From Flavobacterium succinicans LMG 10402 (GTDB lineage: Bacteria > Bacteroidota > Bacteroidia > Flavobacteriales > Flavobacteriaceae), in assembly GCF_000611675.1 (NCBI RefSeq), contig NZ_JATV01000019.1, positions 1 to 61,136 of the forward strand: 61,136 nucleotides of DNA. Reading direction: 5' to 3'. The notes under the pieces are model-generated. The model worked only from the letters and a program-made list of their open reading frames with translations. It was not told the origin of the DNA and ran no database searches. Below are positions 43,015 to 51,547 of this stretch, in pieces; positions within the stretch are counted from its first letter, which is position 1, and each line of letters opens with the position of its first letter. A program made the position numbers and the translations under genes.

Positions 43015-46005
43015 ATGAAATTCACAAAAACATTTATTCTCTGTTTTTCGTCACTCTTATTTTCTTTATATGGCTTTGCACAAGAGGCCATAATAAACGG
43101 TAAAGTAATGGACGAAAATGGACTATTTGTACCAGGGGCAACAATAGCTGTAAAAGGCACAAAAGTAGCCACTAGTACCGATTTTGATGGTAGTTTTAAA
43201 ATCAAAGCCCCATCTAATGGAACACTAGTAGTTAGCTTTATTGGGTACAGTACCATTCAAGAATTGATTAACGGTAGAACCAAAATTGATTTCAAATTAA
43301 AAACTCAGTCTCAAGATTTACATGAAGTGGTAATTAATGTTGGTTATGGAACTCAGAGAATGAAAAATTCAACAAATGCAGTTGTTAAAGTTAAGTCGGA
43401 AGCATTTGAAAATCGCCCTATCATATCTGTTGCTCAAGCAATACAGGGTAATGCGGCAGGAATTAATGTTGTCCAAACTTCGGGAAAACCAGGTTCAAGT
43501 TTTGATGTAAGAATTAGAGGGCTTAGTTCTATAAATTCAGAAAACTCACCTTTGTACGTTGTTGATGGAATCCAAACTAAAGATATTTCTGGCATAAATG
43601 CAGAAGACATTGTAGATTTATCCATATTAAAAGACGCAACTGCAACAGCTATATATGGTGTGAATGGTTCTTCTGGAGTAGTAATTATAACCACTAAAAA
43701 AGGAAAATCAAATAAAAATGATTTTCAATTTAGCTCCTACTTAGGGTTTTCAAAAGCGGTAAGTAACGTAGACGTTCTAAATTTAACAGATTATAAAACA
43801 TTAATAACTGAAATTAATCCCAATTATTTAACAACTGCAAATGATGCAAAATATGCAGGAAAAAACACAAATTGGCAAGATGAAATTTTGAAGACAGGTA
43901 TTGATCAAAATTATAACTTTTCCTATGCAGGAGGTACAGATAAAATAAAATTTTATGGAGCTCTAGGATATCAAAAAGTAGAAGGTATAATAAAACCATC
44001 AAAGTATAATCGATTTTCAGGCAAGATAAATATAAATGCAAATCTGTATTCTTGGCTAAAAACAGATGTAAGCATGAATATCATTCAATCGGATGGTTCT
44101 TTTATTAGTGATAACAATAGTGTAGGACAAGGTGGTGCTATTATGAGTGCTTTAGTAACCCCTTCATTTTTACCTATCTGGGGATCTGAACTAAATATTA
44201 GAGAAACAAATACTGATGGATCTTATAAAGACGGATACAAAAATGGTCAATATGCCGAAAACCCCTATCAATCAGGATGGGAAAATCCAGTGTCTTTATT
44301 ATCTAGACAAAACAAAACAGCTGTAAATAGATATTTAAGCAGTATTAGTTTTGATGTTAACATTATGAATAACCTGATTTGGAAACCAATGGTATCATTA
44401 GATTTAACAAGATCCGATAATGTTCAGTTTGTAGACCCTTATAGTAATGTTTGGGGACGAAATGGAAATGACAATCCTTTGTCTATCAAAGGAAGAGGTA
44501 GCAACACAATTGATAATAATAATAATTGGAATTTTGAAAACACTTTAAACTATCAATTGAAATTTAGTAATTCAGATTTAAATTTATTAGGAGGGGTATC
44601 AATGCAAAAAAACAAATATACTAAAGAAGCAAATTCTGGAACTGGTTTTTCTGTTGATCAAACTCATTACGATATTAATGCTGCAAAAAATCAATCTTTC
44701 GAAATAAGAGAAAACGAAGTAAGGAGCCTATCCTATTTTGGGAGAGCAACCTATACCATTAACAACAAATACATCTTGAATGGAGTATTTAGACAAAGTG
44801 GTGCTTCTCAATTATCAAAAGGTAATAAATGGGGTTTCTTTCCAGCAATTTCAGCAGCATGGATTGTTTCTAATGAAGATTACTTGAAAGAGTCAAATTC
44901 TATTAGTGAATTAAAACTTAGAGGTGGTTGGGGAAAAACAGGTAATTTATCAGGTTTACCAGCTTATTCTAGCTTCGATTTGAATTATACTAATCCTTTA
45001 ACGAATACGACAACATTAGATCAAATAGGTAATCCTGATTTAAAATGGGAAACAACAACTGATATTAACTTCGGTGTAGATCTTGGATTATTTAAAAATA
45101 GAATAAAATTTACAGCAGATATCTATAAAAAAGCCACCAAAGACTTACTTCAAATTATCTATTTCCCAGGGTTTTCAAAACCGTATTACTACAATTCCGG
45201 TGAAATTGAAAATAAAGGACTTGAGTTAAGTATAAACACAATAAACTTTACAGGTGATTTTAAATGGAATACTAACTTTAATATTTCTTTCAATGATAAT
45301 AAAGTAGTGAAATTAGGTTTACTTAAAAAATTACCATTCCAAAATTTATCATCTATTGGAGAAAGCATAATTCTATTGACTGAAGGAAGCGCTTTAGGAA
45401 CTTTCTATGGGTATAAAGTAGACAAAGTAGATCCTGCTACAGGTTCGTTATTATATCAAGACATTAATAGGGACGGAAATATTACACCAGATGATAGAAC
45501 AAATATTGGAAACCCCAATCCAAATTTTACATTTGGTTTAAGTAATAATTTTAGCTATAAAGGATTTAGCTTAGATGCATTAATTACAGGAACACAAGGA
45601 GGAGATATTTACAATGCTTCCAGAATGGATTTAACATTAATGAATAACTACAACAATCAATCAACTGAAGTGTTAAATAGATGGACTACTTCGGGTCAAA
45701 TTACTGATGTTCCAAAAGCCAATGACCCAAGTACCTTGCACGTTTCGGACCGATTCATTGAAGACGGATCATATATAAGATTAAAAGCTATCACACTAGG
45801 ATATCAATTTAAATTAGAAAATTGGAAATTAAATTCAATAAAATTATATCTAACAGGACAAAACCTATATACAATAACTAATTACAAAGGTTTTGATCCA
45901 GAAGTTGGAGCTTTTAATAATGCTACAGGAATTGGTCAAGGTATCGATCTTGGTACATATCCTCAAGTTAAGACATTTATTTTTGGGTTAAAAGCCAATT
46001 TTTAG
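43015..46005 (+). CDS. SusC-like TonB-dependent outer-membrane glycan transporter
   Basis: A 996-residue SusC/RagA family protein that imports oligosaccharides together with its SusD partner. Signal peptide MKFTKTFILCFSSLLFSLYGFAQ. A carboxypeptidase-D-like regulatory domain (GKVMDENGLFVPGATIAVKG...FIGYSTI) covers about residues 28-100. The plug starts around VGYGTQRMKNSTNAVVKVKS and includes the SusC signature PLYVVDGIQ and ILKDATATAIYGVNGSSGVVIITTKKGK. A long beta-barrel follows, ending QVKTFIFGLKANF. It lies 26 bases before susD. Its sugar specificity is inferred from the neighbouring beta-glucanases. Confidence 0.95.
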   Translation: MKFTKTFILCFSSLLFSLYGFAQEAIINGKVMDENGLFVPGATIAVKGTKVATSTDFDGSFKIKAPSNGTLVVSFIGYSTIQELINGRTKIDFKLKTQSQDLHEVVINVGYGTQRMKNSTNAVVKVKSEAFENRPIISVAQAIQGNAAGINVVQTSGKPGSSFDVRIRGLSSINSENSPLYVVDGIQTKDISGINAEDIVDLSILKDATATAIYGVNGSSGVVIITTKKGKSNKNDFQFSSYLGFSKAVSNVDVLNLTDYKTLITEINPNYLTTANDAKYAGKNTNWQDEILKTGIDQNYNFSYAGGTDKIKFYGALGYQKVEGIIKPSKYNRFSGKININANLYSWLKTDVSMNIIQSDGSFISDNNSVGQGGAIMSALVTPSFLPIWGSELNIRETNTDGSYKDGYKNGQYAENPYQSGWENPVSLLSRQNKTAVNRYLSSISFDVNIMNNLIWKPMVSLDLTRSDNVQFVDPYSNVWGRNGNDNPLSIKGRGSNTIDNNNNWNFENTLNYQLKFSNSDLNLLGGVSMQKNKYTKEANSGTGFSVDQTHYDINAAKNQSFEIRENEVRSLSYFGRATYTINNKYILNGVFRQSGASQLSKGNKWGFFPAISAAWIVSNEDYLKESNSISELKLRGGWGKTGNLSGLPAYSSFDLNYTNPLTNTTTLDQIGNPDLKWETTTDINFGVDLGLFKNRIKFTADIYKKATKDLLQIIYFPGFSKPYYYNSGEIENKGLELSINTINFTGDFKWNTNFNISFNDNKVVKLGLLKKLPFQNLSSIGESIILLTEGSALGTFYGYKVDKVDPATGSLLYQDINRDGNITPDDRTNIGNPNPNFTFGLSNNFSYKGFSLDALITGTQGGDIYNASRMDLTLMNNYNNQSTEVLNRWTTSGQITDVPKANDPSTLHVSDRFIEDGSYIRLKAITLGYQFKLENWKLNSIKLYLTGQNLYTITNYKGFDPEVGAFNNATGIGQGIDLGTYPQVKTFIFGLKANF

Positions 46006-46031
46006 AACTAAAATATAAATACTATATAGTT

Positions 46032-47483
46032 ATGAAATTATTTAAAAATTATTTAAAAATATTCACAGCATTGATGCTGATTTTTTTAACATCATGTTCA
46101 GATTATTTGGATACAGAACCTATTACTGAAGAAGCAACTTCTCTAAATGGTGGGATAGTAATAAAAAATGCCGTTGATGCGGAAAAAAGAATGAACGCAG
46201 TATATGGAACTTTTGGTTCTGGTTATTGGCAATTGGATTATTTCTTGATTGGAGACGGACAATCTGATAATGCTTATATTGGTGCAGATAATCCTGCTAT
46301 TTTTCAGTATGAAGCTTACCAAATGTTATCAACTAATTCACAAATGAAAGGCGACTGGAATGATCTTTACAACAATATCAATACTTGTAATATTGTAATC
46401 AATTACGTTGATCAAGCTACAGATTTAAACGCAACCAGAAAAAACGAAATGATAGGTGAAGCTTCACTAATTAGAGCACTGAATCATTTTCAAGCAGTTC
46501 AACTGTGGGGAGACTGTCCGATAGCAAAAGAAGCTATATTTTCAATTTCAAGTGCTAACTTTGATGAAGCATTTAATGCCCTATTCCCAGCAAGAAAACC
46601 TATTGTCGAAGTATATGCACAAATCATCGCTGATTGCCAAGTTGCAATTCAAAAAGCTCCAGATGCTTCTAATAAATTTAAAGCCAACAAAATGGCAGCC
46701 AACGCCCTTCTTGCTAAAGTATATGCAACTATGCCAAATCCTGATTGGACAAAAGTAAACCAATATTGCGATATAGTTATTGGTGGTGGTTACACTCTAT
46801 TACCTACTTTTGATCATCTTTTTGACAACGCTCACGAAGGAAATTCGGAATCAATTTGGGAAATTAACGGAGATGGATGGGGTAGTCCTATCGGTGCTTG
46901 GAATACTTTTATGTTTTTAGGAACAGATTGGAAAAAATTTAATGCTCCTTCCCATACTTTAGTTAAAGCTTATGCAAATAATAACGATAAACAAAGAGTA
47001 GCATCAACTATAACAAGAGCAAACGTAGGTTGGGCTGACACCTATTGGCCTTCAACTAACTATCCTTTTTGTTATAAAATGAGAGATACTAATGGTAATC
47101 AAAATTTTTATATTGCTCGCTTAGCTGATATTTTATTACTGAAAGCTGCTGCATTAGCTAATAAAGGAGATATTACTGGAGCAATGTCTCAAGTTAATAT
47201 AATAAGAACAAGAGCAGGAATTGCTTCAATTAGTGCTTCAAACCAATCAGACGCATTTAATAAAATTCTTGAAGAAAGATTAATGGAATTAGCTTTCGAA
47301 GGCGATCGCTGGTTTGATTTAAAAAGAATGGGGAAAGCAATAGAATTTCTATCTAAACAAAAAGATGGCAATGGAAATTTATTACCATATGCTAGTAATA
47401 TCAACCAAAATAGACTTTTATGGCCTATCCCTCAAGATAAATTAGATGCTAATGCACTGTTAACCCAAAATCCTGGATATTAA
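46032..47483 (+). CDS. SusD/RagB-like surface glycan-binding lipoprotein
   Basis: A 483-residue partner of SusC, acting as the lid of the transporter and binding glycan at the cell surface. The signal ends in LIFLTSCSDYLDTEP with the lipobox Cys at residue 22. The SusD-like N-terminal domain has the TPR-type helices (DWNDLYNNINTCNIVINYVD, EASLIRALNHFQAVQLWGDC). The C-terminal SusD signature ILEERLMELAFEGDRWFDLKR and LWPIPQDKLDANALLTQNPGY is intact. A long inverted repeat follows the stop. Confidence 0.95.
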   Translation: MKLFKNYLKIFTALMLIFLTSCSDYLDTEPITEEATSLNGGIVIKNAVDAEKRMNAVYGTFGSGYWQLDYFLIGDGQSDNAYIGADNPAIFQYEAYQMLSTNSQMKGDWNDLYNNINTCNIVINYVDQATDLNATRKNEMIGEASLIRALNHFQAVQLWGDCPIAKEAIFSISSANFDEAFNALFPARKPIVEVYAQIIADCQVAIQKAPDASNKFKANKMAANALLAKVYATMPNPDWTKVNQYCDIVIGGGYTLLPTFDHLFDNAHEGNSESIWEINGDGWGSPIGAWNTFMFLGTDWKKFNAPSHTLVKAYANNNDKQRVASTITRANVGWADTYWPSTNYPFCYKMRDTNGNQNFYIARLADILLLKAAALANKGDITGAMSQVNIIRTRAGIASISASNQSDAFNKILEERLMELAFEGDRWFDLKRMGKAIEFLSKQKDGNGNLLPYASNINQNRLLWPIPQDKLDANALLTQNPGY

Positions 47484-47492
47484 CATTGTATT

Positions 47493-47556
47493 TAATCCAT
47501 CAATAAGCACTAATTAAAAGTTTATGAAATTAAATTTAGTACTTATTGATGGATTA
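47493..47556 (+). other. 21-bp near-perfect inverted repeat after susD
   Basis: TAATCCATCAATAAGCACTA plus A (47493-47513) pairs with the segment at 47536-47556 in 20 of 21 positions around a 22-base loop. The stem begins ten bases after the susD stop. There is no immediate T tract, so it may stabilise the susCD mRNA end or mark processing rather than act as a simple terminator. Confidence 0.7.
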
Positions 47557-47618
47557 CATTTATAATAAATTAGTATTAAAAAAACTAGAATTGTAATCAT
47601 TTTTTTTTATCCATTTAT

Positions 47619-47924
47619 GCTCGAACTTACAAAATCACACACATTGCTGCAAGAAGAGGTGCTGCCGAAAACGTAACGACCAAAGAAATTTTTGTAGCTA
47701 CTTCAGATCCATTAAAAGGGAATTCGGTAAAAGGAGGCAACTTTGACAACGCAGCTGATCATACATAATTGAGCAGTTGGCTGTGTAAAAATACCGCAGG
47801 AATTATTTCTAATACCGTGAAGTTTAATCAAACGGGTAAAATATATTTTGTCATCCGAAGTGGTGGAAACACCTTTACTCCTAGCGGAATCACTATTTCT
47901 AAAGTGGAGTTTAGAGGAAAATAA
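47619..47924 (+). pseudogene. Remnant of a PUL surface protein (SusE/glycan-binding position)
   Basis: One frame from about 47619 reads YARTYKITHIAARRGAAENV, then TTKEIFVATSDPLKGNSVKG and GNFDNAADHT before an in-frame TAA at 47766-47768. It continues in the same frame LSSWLCKNTAGIISNTVKFN, then QTGKIYFVIRSGGNTFTPSG, and ends ITISKVEFRGK-stop at 47922-47924. No start or signal sequence is present. The final beta-strands resemble the C-terminal glycan-binding domain of surface lipoproteins that normally follow susD. A terminator follows. I infer a decayed third gene of the susCD operon; the exact family is uncertain. Confidence 0.65.
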
Positions 47925-47953
47925 AAGTTGTTAGTTATGCTTTGATTTTGGTT

Positions 47954-47992
47954 AAAATAGCTCATTTTCATATGATTATGGGCTATTTTTTA
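47954..47992 (+). terminator. Terminator closing the susCD unit
   Basis: Stem AAAATAGC (47954-47961) and GCTATTTT (47982-47989) with a T run, located after the gene remnant and before GH30. It implies that the first GH30 gene is transcribed from its own start. Confidence 0.6.
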
Positions 47993-48146
47993 ATAAAAAA
48001 AGCACAACTTAGACAACTGATTACTAAATACGTACAACAAGACACAGTAAAACGGAATCGCCATCAAAAACAAGTTTGTCCAAGCAAACACCAAATGCAT
48101 AAAAGGCGATAACCGATATGCCTCATAATAAATAAAATTTATACTT

Positions 48147-49607
48147 ATGAATAAATCAGCTATATCTCTATTCTGTTTGCTTCTTATGGGAGCCCTTTTT
48201 GCACAACAAAAGGAAAGCAAAGAAAAACAAGCGTTTACAACAGCTGGAAAAAAAGTGACCGTTTACACCACAGCAGCCAATACCAACTTGCGATTAAGTC
48301 CTACAGCCCATTTGGTCTTTGCAAAAGCATCACAACCGCTAGAAACAGAAATTTCCATTTTTGTGGAACCTCAACGCAAATTCCAATCCTTGATGGGAAT
48401 TGGTGGTGCCATTACTGATGCAAGTGCCGAAGTGTTTGCCAAATTGTCAAAAGAAAAACAACAAGAATTTTTAACCGCTTACTACGATACACAAAAAGGC
48501 ATAGGCTATTCATTGCTAAGAACAACAATTCATAGCTCTGATTTTAGCAGTGGAAGCTATACTTATATCGAAGAAGGCGATAAGGATTTGAAAACATTTT
48601 CTATTGCGCATGACAAACAATTCCGAATCCCAATGATCAAGCAAGCCACTCAAGCTGCAGGCGGAAAAATAGTGACCTACGTTTCTCCTTGGAGTCCACC
48701 AGCCTTTATGAAAAGCAACAAGCAAATGCTAAAAGGCGGAACACTCTTGCCAGAATATTACCAAGCTTGGGCGAATTATTACGCTAAGTTTATCAAAGCC
48801 TACGAAAAAGAAGGAATGCCTATTTGGGGATTGACCATTCAAAACGAACCTATGGCAGTACAAACTTGGGAATCCTGTGTTTTCTCTGCCGAAGCCGAAA
48901 GAGACTTCTTGAAAAATTACCTAGGACCAACTTTGAAAAAAGAAGGACTAGGCAACAAAAAAATCATTGTTTGGGACCACAACCGCGATTTGATGAACCA
49001 AAGAGCCAATGTCATTTTTACCGACCCCGAAGCCTCTAAGTATGCTTGGGGAATGGGATTTCACTGGTACGAATCTTGGTCTGGCGGCAACTCCATGTAT
49101 GAAAATGTAGGCAAAGTACACGAAGCCTTTCCTGACAAAAACCTCATATTTACCGAAGGTTGTATCGAAAAATTCGATACCCAAAAATACCAGTTTTGGC
49201 CCAACGCCGAACGATATGGAGCCTCAATGATTCATGATTTTAACAACGGAACCGTAGCTTGGACCGATTGGAATATTCTACTCGACGACAAAGGAGGACC
49301 TAATCACGTGGGGAATTTTTGCTTCTCGCCCATCCATGCCGACTCTCAATCGGGAGCCTTAATCTACACGCCGTCTTATTATTATATTGGTCATTTTGCC
49401 AAATTCATTCGCCCGCAAGCGCGCAGAGTAGCCACCGCCTCTAGCCGCAGTAGTCTAATCAGCACTTCATTTCAAAATGCAGATGGCTCTATGGTCACCG
49501 TGGTCATGAACCAAAGCGACAAAGAAGTCACCTACAATTTGATGATTGCTTCCGAGAAAACCGTAACCACAATACCACCACATAGTATCCAGACCTTGCT
49601 GTATTAA
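48147..49607 (+). CDS. GH30 glycoside hydrolase, probable beta-1,6-glucanase
   Basis: A 486-residue exported enzyme (signal MNKSAISLFCLLLMGALFAQ). The GH30 barrel shows GIGGAITDASAEVFAKLS near residue 90, YVSPWSPPAFMKSN, the acid/base Glu234 in LTIQNEPMAVQTWESC and the nucleophile Glu337 in LIFTEGCIEKFD. The side beta-domain closes the protein (GSMVTVVMNQSDKEVTYNL...IPPHSIQTLLY). GH30 members in Bacteroidota glucan PULs commonly cleave beta-1,6-glucan; beta-glucosylceramidase or xylanase activity is less likely given GH16 and GH3 nearby. It is separated from the next gene by a 396-base repeat-rich gap. Confidence 0.88.
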   Translation: MNKSAISLFCLLLMGALFAQQKESKEKQAFTTAGKKVTVYTTAANTNLRLSPTAHLVFAKASQPLETEISIFVEPQRKFQSLMGIGGAITDASAEVFAKLSKEKQQEFLTAYYDTQKGIGYSLLRTTIHSSDFSSGSYTYIEEGDKDLKTFSIAHDKQFRIPMIKQATQAAGGKIVTYVSPWSPPAFMKSNKQMLKGGTLLPEYYQAWANYYAKFIKAYEKEGMPIWGLTIQNEPMAVQTWESCVFSAEAERDFLKNYLGPTLKKEGLGNKKIIVWDHNRDLMNQRANVIFTDPEASKYAWGMGFHWYESWSGGNSMYENVGKVHEAFPDKNLIFTEGCIEKFDTQKYQFWPNAERYGASMIHDFNNGTVAWTDWNILLDDKGGPNHVGNFCFSPIHADSQSGALIYTPSYYYIGHFAKFIRPQARRVATASSRSSLISTSFQNADGSMVTVVMNQSDKEVTYNLMIASEKTVTTIPPHSIQTLLY

Positions 49608-50003
49608 TATCAGCAAAAACAGGAATAGGAAAAAAAAGAGCGAAACCAATGTTATTAAGTTAAGGGTTAAATGATAAAATGATTGCTGATTTTTGAGTAA
49701 CGATTTTTGATTGCTGATGTATAACATACTTAAAAGCATTTAATTTTTATTCACTTACTCTAAAATCTAAAATCGTTAATCTTCAATCAAAAATCACTTA
49801 ACTTAATGACATTGGGAGCGAAACATCAGGCAGTACCTGTAGGCAACGTTCCCGCCATCCTTCCTAAGCAGCCGAGCCGAACCCCGGCTCAGCTGCTTAT
49901 CCCTCCTGTCGGGGCTAGGCAGCTATCAATTGTGAATTTTTGGAACATTATAGGACCCTCTATTTTTCCAAAAAGTAATCATAACCCATAAAAAACAGTA
50001 CTA
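49608..50003. repeat. Repeat-filled gap inside the PUL (structured repeat copy D)
   Basis: Contains structured-repeat copy D in minus orientation (49829-49921): a 15-bp stem with one mismatch, TAAGCAGCCGAGCCG (49865-49879) and its partner 49885-49899, between GCCATCC and GTCGGGGCTAGG landmarks. Before it lie two oppositely oriented pieces of another repeat (49646-49707 minus, 49763-49817 plus) related to 24070-24128. No gene. Confidence 0.65.
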
Positions 50004-51485
50004 ATGAAATCTAAATGTATAAAAATTATCCGTTACCTTCTTTTTGCTTTGGCTATCTCCATGCAAATCAGTTGCTCATCACCTAGCGATGGCGGAGATC
50101 CTACACCCACTCCTACACCCACTCCTACCCCAACTCCCACTCCACCAGTAGGCAAAAACGAGGTCGATTACTGGCTCACCAAAGGCGATCAATCCGTACG
50201 ATTAGCCAAACAAAACAAAGTGCTTACATTTGGTACTTTACCCAATACTTATCCTTCTATCGAAGTAAACGACGCCCAAACTTTTCAAACCATCGACGGA
50301 TTTGGGTATACACTAACCGGCGGGAGTGCCGATGTCATCAACCAGCTGACTCCTGCCAAGAAGAAAGAAGTATTGCAAGAGCTATATGGTGCTTCCGAAA
50401 CTAGTATCGGCGTGAGCTACATTCGTATCAGTATTGGAGCGTCAGACATGAATGCTACTCCATTCACTTACAATGATCTTCCTGCTGGCGACACAGATTT
50501 GGCTTTGTCAAAATTCAGTTTGGCCCCAGATAAAAATGGCGTGATTGCTCTTTTAAAAGAAATCCTAGCGATCAATCCAGCCATCAAAATTTTAGCAACG
50601 CCATGGTCAGCGCCACTTTGGATGAAAGACAAAGCAAGTTTCGTTGGTGGCAATTTGCAAACAAAATATTATGAAGTATACGCAAACTATTTTGTAAAAT
50701 ACATCCAACTCATGAAAGCTGAGGGCATCATCATCGATGCGATTACGCCACAAAACGAACCTTTACACGGAGGTAATAATCCAAGTATGGTAATGACAGC
50801 GCAAGAACAAGCTAATTTTATCAAAAACAATTTAGGTCCTGCTTTTAAAACAGCTGGAATCACGACTAAGATCATTGCTTATGACCACAATTGCGATAAC
50901 ATTCAATATGCCACTACTATTTTTAATGATGCAGGAGCAGCTCCATTTGTAGACGGATCTGCGTATCATTTGTATGCTGGAAACATCAATGCACTTTCTT
51001 CAATTTACAATGCTTTTCCTACCAAGAATGTATATTTCACAGAACAATATACTTCTTCAGATGGTAATTTCGGAGAGGATTTAAAATGGCATTTAAAAAA
51101 TGTAATCATTGGCTCTATGCGTAATTGGAGTAAAAATGCATTGGAATGGAACCTAGCCAACAACAGTTCTTTCGGACCACACACTAATGGCGGATGTACT
51201 ACTTGCAAAGGTGCTTTAACGATAAATTCTAGCGAATCTTTCGATCGAAATGTTGCCTATTATATCATTGCCCATGCTTCTAAATTTGTACCTGCAGGTT
51301 CCATTCGAATTGGCAGTAATATAATAGGAAACTTAAACAATGTGGCTTTCAAAACACCAGCAGGAAAAAAAGTTTTGATTGTAGAAAACGATGGCAATAC
51401 TAACGAAGTTTTTAATATAAAAAACAATGGAAAATGGGTGACCACCACACTTGATGCGGGTGCTGTAGCTACATTTGTTTGGTAA
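50004..51485 (+). CDS. Second GH30 enzyme, surface lipoprotein
   Basis: A 493-residue lipoprotein: signal ending SMQISCSSPSDGGD (Cys24), then a Pro-Thr linker of repeated PT pairs (residues about 32-47). The GH30 barrel has QTIDGFGYTLTGGSADVINQ, ILATPWSAPLWMKDK, the acid/base Glu252 in AITPQNEPLHGGNN and the nucleophile Glu347 in VYFTEQYTSSDG. The C-terminal beta-domain contains KVLIVENDGNTNEVFNIK. Compared with the first GH30 it is only distantly related and lipid-anchored, so it probably cuts polymer at the cell surface. It heads the long PUL operon. Confidence 0.88.
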   Translation: MKSKCIKIIRYLLFALAISMQISCSSPSDGGDPTPTPTPTPTPTPTPPVGKNEVDYWLTKGDQSVRLAKQNKVLTFGTLPNTYPSIEVNDAQTFQTIDGFGYTLTGGSADVINQLTPAKKKEVLQELYGASETSIGVSYIRISIGASDMNATPFTYNDLPAGDTDLALSKFSLAPDKNGVIALLKEILAINPAIKILATPWSAPLWMKDKASFVGGNLQTKYYEVYANYFVKYIQLMKAEGIIIDAITPQNEPLHGGNNPSMVMTAQEQANFIKNNLGPAFKTAGITTKIIAYDHNCDNIQYATTIFNDAGAAPFVDGSAYHLYAGNINALSSIYNAFPTKNVYFTEQYTSSDGNFGEDLKWHLKNVIIGSMRNWSKNALEWNLANNSSFGPHTNGGCTTCKGALTINSSESFDRNVAYYIIAHASKFVPAGSIRIGSNIIGNLNNVAFKTPAGKKVLIVENDGNTNEVFNIKNNGKWVTTTLDAGAVATFVW

Positions 51486-51496
51486 TTTTTCTTCGC

Positions 51497-51529
51497 AACC
51501 CTTTTAGAGTATCAAACTTTAAAAGGGTT
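51497..51529 (+). other. Intra-operon hairpin after GH30
   Basis: Perfect 10-bp stem AACCCTTTTA (51497-51506) and TAAAAGGGTT (51520-51529), between GH30 and GH5. The following sequence is A/T-rich without a clear T tract, so it could be a weak attenuator or a processing site. Confidence 0.5.
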
Positions 51530-51547
51530 ATTTAAAACAGAATAAAA

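Noticed and set aside
47990..48220. Minus-strand 76-codon frame before GH30
   Set aside because: Overlaps the start and signal peptide of GH30 and the operon leader; no homologous features.
49806..49991. Plus-strand 61-codon frame in the PUL gap
   Set aside because: It translates the structured repeat copy D; the stem-loop explains the sequence better.
50104..50149. CCCACTCCTACA-type tandem repeat as a regulatory element
   Set aside because: It encodes the Pro-Thr stalk of the GH30 lipoprotein, which explains it; only length variation by slippage is of note.
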